Part shown: positions 46,061 through 58,860 of the stretch, one piece after another
Position numbering within the stretch: the first letter of the stretch is position 1
Layout of the letters: the number at the start of each line of letters is the position of its first letter
NCBI GenBank assembly: GCA_947371015.1
Contig: CANBNK010000005.1
Span: 24,075-88,074, forward strand
Direction: 5' to 3'
Length of the DNA stretch: 64,000 bases
Source: Acetobacteraceae bacterium
GTDB taxonomy: Bacteria > Pseudomonadota > Alphaproteobacteria > Acetobacterales > Acetobacteraceae
Translations under genes and position numbers: made by a program
The notes under the pieces: generated by a model
What the model was told of the DNA's origin: nothing
Database searches by the model: none
Seen by the model: the letters and a program-made list of their open reading frames with translations, nothing else

Positions 46061-46076
46061 GCTGGCTGGGGCCAGC
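46061..46076. terminator. short bidirectional hairpin between convergent genes
   Basis: GCTGGC-TGGG-GCCAGC right after the autotransporter stop and 22 bases from the trpE stop. There is no T-run on either side. Confidence 0.45.
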
Positions 46077-46097
46077 TAGCCCCGGGCCGGGTTCAGC

Positions 46098-47591
46098 CTA
46101 TCGCTTCCCCGCCGCGAAGCGCACCGCTTCATCCGCAGCGCGGAACAGGGCGCGCGCCTTCTGGTGGCATTCCTCTTCCTCGGCCACCGGGTTGCTGTCC
46201 GCCACCACGCCGCAGCCGGCCTGGACGTACATCGTGCCGTCCTTCACCAGCGCGGTGCGCAGCGCGATGCAGGTATCCATGCCGCCATCGGCGCCGAAAT
46301 AGCCGACGCCGCCCGCGTAGAGCCCGCGCCGAGACGGCTCCAACTCGTCGATGATCTCCATCGCCCGGATCTTCGGCGCCCCGCTCAGCGTGCCCGCCGG
46401 GAAGCCGCCGGCCAGGGCGTCCAGCGCGGTCAGCCCCGCGCGCAGCCGGCCGCGCACTTCGCTGACGATGTGCATCACCTGGGAATAGCGCTCGATGCCG
46501 AAGCTCTCGGCCACGCGCACGCTGCCGATCTCGGCGACCATGCCGATATCGTTGCGGCCGAGGTCGAGCAGCATCAGGTGCTCGGCGCGCTCCTTCGGGT
46601 CGGCCAGCAGTTCGGCTTCCAGCGCCTTGTCATGCTCCGGCGTGGTGCCGCGCGGGCGGGTGCCGGCCAATGGCCGCACCGTGACCTCCTGGTTGCGCAG
46701 CCGCACCAGGATTTCCGGCGAGGCGCCGACCGCGGCGAATCCGCCGAAATCGCAGAAGAACAGGAAGGGCGCCGGGTTGATGCGGCGCAGCGCTCGGTAC
46801 AGCGAAAACGGCGGCAGCGCGAAGGGCGCCGAAAAGCGCTGGCTCGGCACCACCTGGAAGCAGTCGCCGGCGCGGATGTATTCCTTGGCCCGCTCCACCA
46901 CGGCCATGAAGCCTTCCTTGGTGAAGTTGGAGACCGGCGGCGGCGCCGGCGGCAGGGAAACCGGTGCGGCCGGGCGCGGCAGCGGCCGGTCCAGTGCGGC
47001 CTCGGCCTCGTCCAGCCGGGCCATGGCGCTGTCCCACGCCGCCTGTGGCTCGCCGGACCAGACGGGGGCGCAGAGCGTCAGCGTATCCCGCACATGGTCG
47101 AACACCGCGATCATCGTCGGCCGTGCCAGCACCGCTTCGGGAATGCCCAGCAGGTCCGGGTTGCCATCCGGCAGCGTCTCGATATGCCGGACCATGTCGT
47201 AGCCGAGATAGCCGAACAGCCCGGCCGCGATCGGCGGCAGCCCGGCGGGCAGCGGCATCTGGCATTCCGCGATCAGCGCCCGCAGAGCAGCCATCGGCGC
47301 GGCGGCCTCGGCGACGAAGGCATGCGGCGCGCCCAGCGCCTGGCGGTTCAGCTCCGCCTGGCCATCGCGGCAGCGCCACACCAAGTCTGGAGCCCAGGCA
47401 ATGGCGGAATAGCGGCCCCGCGCGGCGCCGCCCTCCACGCTTTCAAACAAAAAACTGTTGGGCAGGCCGTGCGCCAGCTTCAGGAAGGCGCCGACCGGCG
47501 TGTCCAGGTCCGCCACGCGCTCACGCCACAGCAGCTGGCCCTGCCCCGAGGCAAGAGCGGCGCTGAAGCTGGCGAAATCGGTGTGCGGCAT
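46098..47591 (-). CDS. trpE: TrpE, anthranilate synthase component I
   Basis: 497 residues. The N-terminal inhibitor site is LFESVEGG near residue 50, and the catalytic half carries PSQRFSAPF, RPLAGTRPRG, DLGRNDIG, SEVRGRLR, FPAGTLSGAPKIRAMEII (quoted as FPAGTLSGAPKIRA) and QAGCGVVADS. It forms anthranilate from chorismate with ammonia supplied by TrpG. In relatives trpGDC follow; here an autotransporter converges instead, so the trp genes are split. AAGGAG stands before the start and only 33 bases separate it from the foldase gene. Confidence 0.97.
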   Translation of the reverse strand: MPHTDFASFSAALASGQGQLLWRERVADLDTPVGAFLKLAHGLPNSFLFESVEGGAARGRYSAIAWAPDLVWRCRDGQAELNRQALGAPHAFVAEAAAPMAALRALIAECQMPLPAGLPPIAAGLFGYLGYDMVRHIETLPDGNPDLLGIPEAVLARPTMIAVFDHVRDTLTLCAPVWSGEPQAAWDSAMARLDEAEAALDRPLPRPAAPVSLPPAPPPVSNFTKEGFMAVVERAKEYIRAGDCFQVVPSQRFSAPFALPPFSLYRALRRINPAPFLFFCDFGGFAAVGASPEILVRLRNQEVTVRPLAGTRPRGTTPEHDKALEAELLADPKERAEHLMLLDLGRNDIGMVAEIGSVRVAESFGIERYSQVMHIVSEVRGRLRAGLTALDALAGGFPAGTLSGAPKIRAMEIIDELEPSRRGLYAGGVGYFGADGGMDTCIALRTALVKDGTMYVQAGCGVVADSNPVAEEEECHQKARALFRAADEAVRFAAGKR

Positions 47592-47624
47592 GGGAAGGCT
47601 CAGGCTCCTTGGAGGGGCGGCGGG

Positions 47625-49523
47625 TCAGGGCTGCGCGAGCTGGTCCAGCAGGCGCTGGTTGATGCGGACACCGGCGCGGCTGCGCAGGGCGGCGACGTAC
47701 TGCGCCTCCAGGTCCTGCGCGATGCTCTGCTCGGTCTCCGCCATGACGCGGGCCAGGGCGGCCGGGTCGGCGGCGGGGTCGGGGGCGGTGATCTCGGTCA
47801 CCTGGGCCACGACGAAGCCGTCGCGGGTCTCCACCATGGTGGCCTCGTTCAGCGGCAGGTCGAACAGCGGGGCGCGCAGCTCCGGCGGAATGGTCTCCAG
47901 CGCCTGTTCCTGGCGGACCACGCCACCCACTTCGCGGGCGCCCAGGCCGGCGGTGGCGGCGGCCTCGGTCAGCTTCTGGCCGCCCTTCACCGCGGCCAGC
48001 AAGGCGGCGGCGCGTTCTTCCTGGGCGCGGCGGCGCGCATCGGCGGTCCAGGCCGCCAGCACATCCGCCTGCACCAGCTCGAACGGCTTCAGCGCCGGCG
48101 CGGCGATATCGGTCACCTGCACCGCCAGGAAGCCGACATCCTGGGTTTCCGCCAGCCGAGGCGGGGTGTTGCGCTCGGCCGCGAAGACGCCGCGCAGCAC
48201 GGCCTCGCGCGCGGCTTCCACCACCGGCAGCTCCACCACCTTGCCGTCCTCGGCATGGCCGGTGCTGTCGGTGCGCAGCGTCGCCAGCCCCAGGCTGAAG
48301 CGCTGGGCGACATCCGCCAGGCTGTCGCCACCAGCCAGCGCGTCCTCCACCTTGTTCGCGCGCTCGAAGGCCAGGTCGGCGGCCTTTTCGCTGGCCAGGT
48401 CCTGGCGCAGCTCGTCATGCACGGCAGCCAGCGCCCGAGAGGTCGGCGGCTCCACGCTGGCCACGCGCAGCACATGCCAACCGAAATCGGTCTGTACCGG
48501 GGCGGTGACGCCGCCGGCCGGGGTGGCGAAGGCGGCCTCGGCCAGGGCCGGGAAGGGCAGGCCGGCGCGGTCGATGGCGCCGAGTTCCAGCGCCTGGCCC
48601 TCGGCTGCCTCGGCCGCGGCGGTGATGGTGGCGAAGGTTGCGCCCGGGGCGCGCCAGGCGGCGGCGATTTCCTTGGCCTTGTCCTCATCCTGCAGCAGCG
48701 CCTGTTCCAGCACGCGCTTTTCCGGCGTTTCGTACTGGGTGCGGCGCTGTTCGTAGGCCTGGGTGATCTCCGCCTCGGAGACCTGGATTTCCCGCTGGAT
48801 GATGGCGGCGGTCAGCACGGCCACGGTGGCTTCGCGGTATTCCGGCGTGGAAAACCGGTCCGGGTTGTTCTCATGGTAGCGGCGCAGCGCGGCTTCGTCC
48901 GGCGTGGCCGGGGCCGCCGCCTGGGCCAGCGGCAGGGCGACGATCTGCGCGGCGCGCTGTTCGCCCACCCAGCGATACAGCCGCTCGCCCAGCACCGCCG
49001 GCGGCTCGGCGCCGGCGCGGACGCTGTTGGCCAGCTGCTGGCGGCCCAGGTCGGCGCGGACCAGGGCGATGAACTGCGGCTCGGCCAGTTCGCTGCTGCG
49101 CAGGAAGCTTTCCATCATCGGGCGGGAGAAGCCGCCGTCGCCGCCGCGGAAGGCGGGGATGGCCCGCACATAGGCCCGCACCGCGTCGTCCGGTACGGCA
49201 ATGCGCAGGCGCTCCTGCTCGATGCGGAGGACGCGGTCATTCACCAGGGCCTCGACCGATTGTTCGGCCACCATGCGGCGAACCCGGGGATCAGCCTCGA
49301 ACTGCGGTCCCGCCTGGCGCTGGATGCGCTGGAGCTCCCGCCGCATCGACAGCTGGGCTTCCTCCATATCCACCTCGCGGCCGCCGACCTTGGCCACCGC
49401 CGTGTCCCGGTTGAGGTTGCGAACCATGTCGCCGACGCCCCAGATGGCGAACGAGAGCACCAGCAGGACGAAGAGGGCCTTGGCGACCCAGGTGGCGGCA
49501 AGGCGACGGAGGGCTGTGAGCAT
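47625..49523 (-). CDS. PpiD/SurA-type peptidyl-prolyl isomerase, membrane anchored
   Basis: 632 residues from MLTALRRLAATWVAKALF. One transmembrane helix at about residues 14-31 anchors it to the inner membrane with the bulk in the periplasm. An N-terminal SurA-like chaperone region (VGGREVDMEEAQLS, VNDRVLRIEQERLRI) precedes a parvulin domain near residues 260-380 (GAIDRAGLPFPALAEAAFA, TDFGWHVLRV). It helps fold outer-membrane proteins, for example the autotransporter nearby, which is inference. Divergent from tpiA. Confidence 0.93.
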   Translation of the reverse strand: MLTALRRLAATWVAKALFVLLVLSFAIWGVGDMVRNLNRDTAVAKVGGREVDMEEAQLSMRRELQRIQRQAGPQFEADPRVRRMVAEQSVEALVNDRVLRIEQERLRIAVPDDAVRAYVRAIPAFRGGDGGFSRPMMESFLRSSELAEPQFIALVRADLGRQQLANSVRAGAEPPAVLGERLYRWVGEQRAAQIVALPLAQAAAPATPDEAALRRYHENNPDRFSTPEYREATVAVLTAAIIQREIQVSEAEITQAYEQRRTQYETPEKRVLEQALLQDEDKAKEIAAAWRAPGATFATITAAAEAAEGQALELGAIDRAGLPFPALAEAAFATPAGGVTAPVQTDFGWHVLRVASVEPPTSRALAAVHDELRQDLASEKAADLAFERANKVEDALAGGDSLADVAQRFSLGLATLRTDSTGHAEDGKVVELPVVEAAREAVLRGVFAAERNTPPRLAETQDVGFLAVQVTDIAAPALKPFELVQADVLAAWTADARRRAQEERAAALLAAVKGGQKLTEAAATAGLGAREVGGVVRQEQALETIPPELRAPLFDLPLNEATMVETRDGFVVAQVTEITAPDPAADPAALARVMAETEQSIAQDLEAQYVAALRSRAGVRINQRLLDQLAQP

Positions 49524-49629
49524 GCGTGACCCGGCGGGTTGGAGTGGGCATGCCCATAGCGGAGCAGCGGCCGGTTGCCAAACTTTGGCGCGTTGACTAC
49601 CGGAGAGGCGACGCATGGGAGACGAAATC

Positions 49630-50361
49630 ATGACCCCCGGAATTCGGCCGCTGATCGCCGGCAACTGGAAGATGAACAGCCTGGTGCGCGAGGCGGTGGA
49701 CCTGGCGAAGGCCATTGTGGCCGGTGCCGGCAGCGTCAAGACCGAATTGCTGGTCTGCCCGCCCTTTCCCTATGTGGCAGGGCTGGCCGGCATGCTGGCG
49801 GGTAGCACCGTGGCGGTGGGCGCGCAGGACTGCCACGCGCAGGTGAAGGGCGCCCATACCGGCGACGTGGCCGCGGCCATGCTGAAGGATTGCGGCGCCA
49901 GCTACGTCATCCTCGGCCATTCCGAGCGCCGGGCCGACCACGGCGAGACCGACGCCATGGTGCAGGCCAAGGCCGCCGCGGCCATCGCCGCCGGGCTGGT
50001 GCCGATTGTCTGCGTCGGCGAGACCCTGGCCCAGCGCGAAGCTGGGCAGGCCCTGGCGGTGGTGCACGGCCAGTTGAGCGGCAGCTTGCCGGAGGGGTTC
50101 GTCGCCGCCGGCGGCGTGGTGGCCTATGAGCCGGTCTGGGCCATCGGCACCGGGTTGACGCCGACCGAGGCAGACATCGCGGCGGTGCATGCGGCAATGC
50201 GGGCGCAGGTGGGCGCGACGACCCGGCTGCTGTATGGCGGCAGCATGAAGCCGGGCAACGCGGCGGCGATCTTGGCGCTGCCGAATGTGGATGGCGGGCT
50301 GATCGGCGGCGCGGCGCTGGTGGCGGCGGATTTCCTGGCCATTGCGAAGGCGGCGGGCTAG
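49630..50361 (+). CDS. tpiA: TpiA, triose-phosphate isomerase
   Basis: 243 residues from the ATG at 49630, which has GGGAG eight bases before it; the in-frame ATG at 49615 would add five residues. Active-site residues are in place: Lys in AGNWKMN, His in LGHSERR and Glu in [11 protein letters not shown], with the phosphate loop [10 protein letters not shown]. It interconverts dihydroxyacetone phosphate and glyceraldehyde 3-phosphate. In relatives secG follows directly; here a GIY-YIG cassette intervenes. Confidence 0.97.
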   Translation: MTPGIRPLIAGNWKMNSLVREAVDLAKAIVAGAGSVKTELLVCPPFPYVAGLAGMLAGSTVAVGAQDCHAQVKGAHTGDVAAAMLKDCGASYVILGHSERRADHGETDAMVQAKAAAAIAAGLVPIVCVGETLAQREAGQALAVVHGQLSGSLPEGFVAAGGVVAYEPVWAIGTGLTPTEADIAAVHAAMRAQVGATTRLLYGGSMKPGNAAAILALPNVDGGLIGGAALVAADFLAIAKAAG

Positions 50362-50373
50362 CCCCGTCCACCC

Positions 50374-50408
50374 GTCATGCCCGGGCTTGTCCCGGGCACC
50401 CACGCCTC
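50374..50408. repeat. 35-nt inverted repeat, left copy
   Basis: Starts GTCATGCCCGGGCTTGTCCC and ends CACCCACGCCTC; it contains an internal dyad CCCGGGCTTGTCCCGGG. It matches the reverse complement of 50849-50883 at 32 of 35 positions. Confidence 0.85.
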
Positions 50409-50550
50409 GTCGTAGGCTCGAATTGACGAATGAGGGCCGCTATCGTTCTGGTCCCTGCGCCACCTGCAAAGTTGGCCGAGCAGTCGCTTCATGGATTGAA
50501 GCCCGGCTTCACGCCTTGCCACCCGCGCCCACCCATGCGGGGATGATCTC

Positions 50551-50838
50551 ATGCCAGGCGGCTGGGTTTACATCATGACCAATAGGCCGAACGGCACGCT
50601 GTATGTCGGCGTGACCAGCGACCTGGCGCGCCGAGCTTGGGAGCACCGTGAAGGCGTGGCCGAAGGCTTCACCAAGCGCTACGGGCTAAAGCGGCTGGTG
50701 TTCACGGAATGGCACGACGACATCAGCGCCGCGATCCAGCGCGAAAAGAACATGAAGCACTGGCGACGGGCCTGGAAGGTGAGGCTCATCCTGGACGCCA
50801 ATCCAGGTTGGGATGACCTTTACGGCCGTCTGGTGTAG
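50551..50838 (+). CDS. GIY-YIG nuclease-family protein
   Basis: 95 residues. The fold signature reads GWVYIMTNRPNGTLYVGVT, followed by the conserved Arg/His in LARRAWEHREG, FTKRYGL and an Glu-bearing helix AIQREKNMKHWRRAWK. It is a stand-alone single-domain member of the kind common in Alphaproteobacteria with no known role; DNA cleavage activity is possible. It is bracketed by inverted 35-nt repeats and interrupts the tpiA-secG order, which suggests insertion as a unit. Confidence 0.92.
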   Translation: MPGGWVYIMTNRPNGTLYVGVTSDLARRAWEHREGVAEGFTKRYGLKRLVFTEWHDDISAAIQREKNMKHWRRAWKVRLILDANPGWDDLYGRLV

Positions 50839-50848
50839 CCCCGGAGGT

Positions 50849-50883
50849 GAGGCGTGGGTGGCCGGGACAAGCCCGGCCATAAC
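50849..50883. repeat. 35-nt inverted repeat, right copy
   Basis: Begins GAGGCGTGGGTGGCCGGGAC and ends GCCCGGCCATAAC, the mirror of the copy at 50374. The internal dyad is CCGGGACAAGCCCGG. Confidence 0.85.
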
Positions 50884-50944
50884 ATTCGTGGGGCTGGCCA
50901 TCCGCCGCACTCCCCGCTAAAAGCCCGCCTTCCCGAGGGTTCCC

Positions 50945-51271
50945 ATGGCCACCGTCCTTCTTGTCCTGCACCTGTTCGTCACCCTGGCGCTGATCGGCGT
51001 CGTCCTGCTGCAGCGCAGCGAGGGCGGCGGGTTGGGCATCGGCTCCTCCCAGGGCATGGGCAACTTCATGTCCGGCCGTGGCACCGCCAACCTGTTGACG
51101 CGCACCACCGCCATCCTCGGCACCGCCTTCTTCGCGCTGTCGCTGACCCTGGCCATCCTCAACCGCGGCACCGCGCTGCCGGTCAGCATCCTGGATGCGC
51201 CGGCCGGCACGGCGACCACGGCGCCGACGCTGCCCGCGGCCCCGGCCGCCCCGAGCGTCCCGACCAACTGA
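50945..51271 (+). CDS. secG: SecG, preprotein translocase subunit
   Basis: 108 residues. Two transmembrane helices at about residues 3-20 and 55-75 flank the cytoplasmic loop with LLQRSEGGGLGIG. A Pro/Ala/Thr-rich tail follows. It stimulates SecYEG-driven export. It begins about 60 bases after the right inverted repeat. Confidence 0.96.
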   Translation: MATVLLVLHLFVTLALIGVVLLQRSEGGGLGIGSSQGMGNFMSGRGTANLLTRTTAILGTAFFALSLTLAILNRGTALPVSILDAPAGTATTAPTLPAAPAAPSVPTN

Positions 51272-51436
51272 GCCAGCCTGGCCGGTGCCGTCAGGCGCCG
51301 GCAACCGCCACGCGCTCGTGCCGGCCCAGGCCCACCGCCGAGTCGCACGTCAGCCGTCCGAATAATCCCAGCAATCCAGCCGCATGCCGGCCCCGCGCAA
51401 CGTGCGGGTAGCCTTGGCGTGCCGCGCACCTTATGA

Positions 51437-53080
<1,644 letters not shown>

Positions 53081-53124
53081 CTGTTGCCTGTCCGCGCCGG
53101 ATTACTCCCGGCCGCGGCGGGCAA

Positions 53125-53157
53125 GCCGGCCACGCCACCCACCGCAGTGGCGCCGGC
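53125..53157 (+). terminator. GC-rich hairpin downstream of pyrG
   Basis: GCCGG plus CGCCAC pairs with GTGGCG plus CCGGC around an eight-base loop, with a three-base bulge. No T-run follows. It lies 45 bases after the pyrG stop and is the likely transcript end. Confidence 0.45.
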
Positions 53158-53302
53158 GGCCACCTCACGGGCACATCCGTAAGGGCCGGAAAAGCCGGTT
53201 TCCCTGCCTCCGGCGCGCCTGCCGGTACGCGTCGCGCAACCACCGCTTGACGTGGCCCCCTGGGTGCGGCGCAGTACCAACACCTAGCGGAGGAAAATAC
53301 TG

Positions 53303-54250
53303 ATGTCGCGCCGTTACGCCCTGTTGACCTTGCCGCTGCTGCTAGCCGCCGGCTGTGCCCAGATGACCCAAGAACCTGGCCGGGACCGCGCCAGCCAAAG
53401 CCCCGCCGCCCGTTTTGCTGGCAGCGTCGAGTCGTCCGACCACGCCATGGAAACCGCGATCGGCCGCATGGAAGCCTTCGAGCGCCTGGCCAGCCGCGAG
53501 GACAGCGCCATCGGCTATGCCGTAGGCACCAATACCGCGCCGCAGCTGTTGCCCGCGGGGGGCGGGGTGGCCGAGACCGCCGGCCGCTTGCTGGCGCCAG
53601 CCTTCACCGCGCTGGGCGACTACGGCCATATCCTGGCCCAGGCCGCGGCGATGCGGCCGATCCAGGCCAAGCAGAGCCCCTCCGGCGCCGATCTGGCCGC
53701 CGCCGCCGGCAAGGCGCTGGACGAGTTGGCGGCCTCTGCCCGGGTGACGGTGGCTCCGGCGGTTCGCACCGCCGGCCTGGCCGCCATCGCCAGCCTGGCC
53801 GACCTGCCGGAACAGCTGACCAAGAACGCCGGCAGCCGGCCGTCCCTGGCCACCGTGGTCAGCCAGGCCGACCCGCAGGTGAAGGCCCTGGTGGTGATGC
53901 TGCAGGCCGTGATCGGCGGCACCACCGAAACCGGCGTGCGCGCGGTGATCCGCAGCCGCCGGATGGCGCTGGACACGACGCAGGCGCGCTTCCTGGCCGC
54001 CGTGCGGGCAGACCGCACGGCTGGCCCGGCGGACCGCTACGCCATCTTCCGCACTGTCGCCGAACTGCGCGAGGGTGACCCGGCCCAGGGCACGCTGGCG
54101 CAGGTGCACTCGCTGCTCGGCTCGCTGGGCCAGGCGCATGATGCGCTGGACGAAGGCGCCGCCGATGCCGATGCCAAGGTGGCAGGCTTCGAGGCTTCGG
54201 TGGACCGGCTGACGGCGCTGGGCGAGCAGACCCGCCGCGCCGGGCAGTAA
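53303..54250 (+). CDS. putative lipoprotein of unknown function
   Basis: 315 residues with GGAGG ahead of the start. The N-terminus MSRRYALLTLPLLLAAGC is a lipoprotein signal with Cys18 as anchor. The rest is Ala-rich and helical, with GSVESSDHAMETAIGRMEAFE and a C-terminal coiled-coil-like GQAHDALDEGAADADAK. No catalytic motif or known family was recognised. It sits between pyrG and eno where kdsA is found in many relatives, and has a strong terminator of its own. Confidence 0.75.
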   Translation: MSRRYALLTLPLLLAAGCAQMTQEPGRDRASQSPAARFAGSVESSDHAMETAIGRMEAFERLASREDSAIGYAVGTNTAPQLLPAGGGVAETAGRLLAPAFTALGDYGHILAQAAAMRPIQAKQSPSGADLAAAAGKALDELAASARVTVAPAVRTAGLAAIASLADLPEQLTKNAGSRPSLATVVSQADPQVKALVVMLQAVIGGTTETGVRAVIRSRRMALDTTQARFLAAVRADRTAGPADRYAIFRTVAELREGDPAQGTLAQVHSLLGSLGQAHDALDEGAADADAKVAGFEASVDRLTALGEQTRRAGQ

Positions 54251-54256
54251 CCCGAA

Positions 54257-54279
54257 GGGGGGCGCTGCCCCCCCTTTTT
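54257..54279 (+). terminator. intrinsic terminator after the lipoprotein gene
   Basis: GGGGGGC-GCT-GCCCCCC followed by C and TTTTT, seven bases past the stop codon. A textbook stem and T-run. Confidence 0.93.
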
Positions 54280-54306
54280 CCGGACGGATAGGCTGATCTG
54301 CGCTGA

Positions 54307-55674
<1,368 letters not shown>

Positions 55675-55684
55675 CAGGCCGTCC

Positions 55685-55712
55685 CCGGCGGAGCGCAAAA
55701 GCGTTCCGCCGG
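55685..55712 (+). terminator. hairpin downstream of eno
   Basis: CCGGCGGAGCGC-AAAA-GCGTTCCGCCGG, a 12-bp stem with one G-T pair, ten bases after the stop. It is followed by TTAAG, not a T-run. Confidence 0.6.
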
Positions 55713-55830
55713 TTAAGGGCAGGTGAGCGCGACTCGTTGAATTCCGTCGTTCTCACGCGATCGATGCTTGCCAATCGGGCGCGATGCTGATTCCTTGGGG
55801 CCGTCGCCACCAGGAAGCCATTTTTCGCGC

Positions 55831-56175
55831 ATGCATCCGGTTTTCGGAAAAATTGGCCGTTGGGTGGCGCGTGCGCTGATGGCCGTGGTGCCGCCTACGT
55901 GTGCGATCGGCCTCTGCGCGGCGATTGCCTGGAACACCGTGCATGGCGAGCGCGGGACGCTCGCGGCCGAGGCCAAGCGGCTGGAAATCAGCAACGCGCG
56001 GGTGCGGCTGGCCCGGCTGAACGACGAGCGGCAGCAATTGGAGAACCGGGTCAACAGCCTGCGCGGCGAGACCCTGGACCTGGACCTGCTGGACGAGCGC
56101 GCCCGCAAGCTGCTGAACCAGTTCGGCCGGGATGAGCTCGTGATCCCCTACCCGCCGGGCCAGCACCTGCAATAG
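55831..56175 (+). CDS. ftsB: FtsB/DivIC-type septum formation initiator
   Basis: 114 residues from MHPVFGKIGRW. One transmembrane helix at about residues 12-32 is followed by a coiled coil (LAAEAKRLEISNARVRLARL) and the conserved tail LDLLDERARKLL-PYPPGQ. It joins FtsL and FtsQ in the divisome. Position between eno and pdhA is conserved in Alphaproteobacteria, which supports the call despite weak sequence conservation. Confidence 0.88.
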   Translation: MHPVFGKIGRWVARALMAVVPPTCAIGLCAAIAWNTVHGERGTLAAEAKRLEISNARVRLARLNDERQQLENRVNSLRGETLDLDLLDERARKLLNQFGRDELVIPYPPGQHLQ

Positions 56176-56479
56176 CAGGCGGCCCGAAGGCGGCCGGTGC
56201 TGACCTCGAAATTTCTGTGTTTGGCCGCCCGGTGCCGGCTGCGGAGCAAAACTGCGCCCGGATAGCGGCTTCCTTTCCGATTCTTGCGTGTCGGCGGCGG
56301 GGCGCATAGCGGTATTGCGAGGAGCCGTTTTCGGCATCCAATGGCGTTAACTACAATGCAGTTAAACTCTCTACCGCATTGCACAATAACGCTTTTTCTC
56401 GTTGCTCCCGCGCTTGCGCCTCCGCAAACTCGACCTTAAGTCGTGACGACTACCGCAGATCGCATAGGGGAGGGACCGC
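56176..56479 (+). promoter_or_regulatory. 304-bp leader of the pyruvate dehydrogenase operon
   Basis: This spacer is less GC-rich than its surroundings near its centre. It contains TTAACT-N7-AGTTAA at 56347-56365, a second dyad GTCGTGACGAC at 56440-56450 overlapping CGACCTTAAGTCG, and a strong GGGGAGGG just before the pdhA start. The dyads are candidate operators; no known regulator motif was matched. No gene is seen here. Confidence 0.5.
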
Positions 56480-57508
56480 ATGGTTCAGGCTGCCGAGAGC
56501 GCCACCACCAAGCGTCGGGCCAAGGGCTCCAACCGGGAACCGGTGCTGTCCAAGGAGCAATGGCAGCAGGCCTACCGCGACATGCTGCTGATTCGCCGCT
56601 TCGAGGAAAAGGCTGGCCAACTCTACGGCATGGGTCTGATCGGCGGCTTCTGCCACCTGTATATCGGCCAGGAAGCCGTCGTCGTCGGCATGCAGATGTG
56701 CCTGGAAAAGGGCGACCAGGTTGTCACCAGCTACCGCGACCACGGCCATATGCTGGCCACCGGCATGGAAGCGCGCGGCGTGATGGCCGAACTCACCGGC
56801 CGGGCCGGCGGCTACAGCCGCGGCAAGGGCGGCTCCATGCATATGTTCAGCCGCGAGAAGGGTTTTTATGGTGGCCACGGCATCGTGGGCGCCCAGGTTT
56901 CTATCGGCGCCGGGCTCGGCTTCGCCAACTGGTATCGCGGCAACAAGGGCGTGGCGGTGGCCTATTTCGGTGAGGGCGCCAGCAACCAGGGCCAGTGCTT
57001 CGAGAGCTTCAACCTGGCGGCGCTGCTGAAGCTGCCGGTGATCTTCGTGATCGAGAACAACAAGTACGGCATGGGCACGAGCGTGGAGCGCGCCAGCGCC
57101 TCGAAGGACCTGTCCAAGAACGCCTCCCCCTGGGGCATCCCGGGCGAGCAGGTGGACGGCATGAGCGTCTCCGCCGTGAAGGAAGCCGGCGAGCGCGCGG
57201 CGCAGTACTGCCGCGAGGGCCGCGGCCCCTATCTGCTGGAGATGAAGACCTATCGCTACCGCGGCCATTCCATGTCCGACCCCGCGAAGTACCGGACGCG
57301 CGAGGAAGTGCAGAAGATGCGCGAGCAGCATGACTGCATCGAGACCGCGCGCACGACGCTGCTGGAACTGGCGGTGACCGAGGCGGAACTGAAGAAGATC
57401 GACGACGAGGTGAAGGTGATCGTGCAGGACGCGGCGGACTTCGCCCAGGCCAGCCCGGAGCCCGACGAGGCCGAGTTGTGGACCGACGTGCTGTTGGAGG
57501 CGAAGTAG
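56480..57508 (+). CDS. pdhA: PdhA, pyruvate dehydrogenase E1 alpha
   Basis: 342 residues. The ThDP signature runs from [18 protein letters not shown] to [11 protein letters not shown] near residues 158-195; the phosphorylation-loop equivalent [16 protein letters not shown] (quoted as [11 protein letters not shown]) is present. With PdhB it decarboxylates pyruvate and acetylates the lipoyl groups. It begins a unit pdhA-pdhB-pdhC-GNAT-lpd with short gaps. Confidence 0.97.
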   Translation: MVQAAESATTKRRAKGSNREPVLSKEQWQQAYRDMLLIRRFEEKAGQLYGMGLIGGFCHLYIGQEAVVVGMQMCLEKGDQVVTSYRDHGHMLATGMEARGVMAELTGRAGGYSRGKGGSMHMFSREKGFYGGHGIVGAQVSIGAGLGFANWYRGNKGVAVAYFGEGASNQGQCFESFNLAALLKLPVIFVIENNKYGMGTSVERASASKDLSKNASPWGIPGEQVDGMSVSAVKEAGERAAQYCREGRGPYLLEMKTYRYRGHSMSDPAKYRTREEVQKMREQHDCIETARTTLLELAVTEAELKKIDDEVKVIVQDAADFAQASPEPDEAELWTDVLLEAK

Positions 57509-57509
57509 C

Positions 57510-58847
<1,338 letters not shown>

Positions 58848-58860
58848 GGGGGCGCGCACC

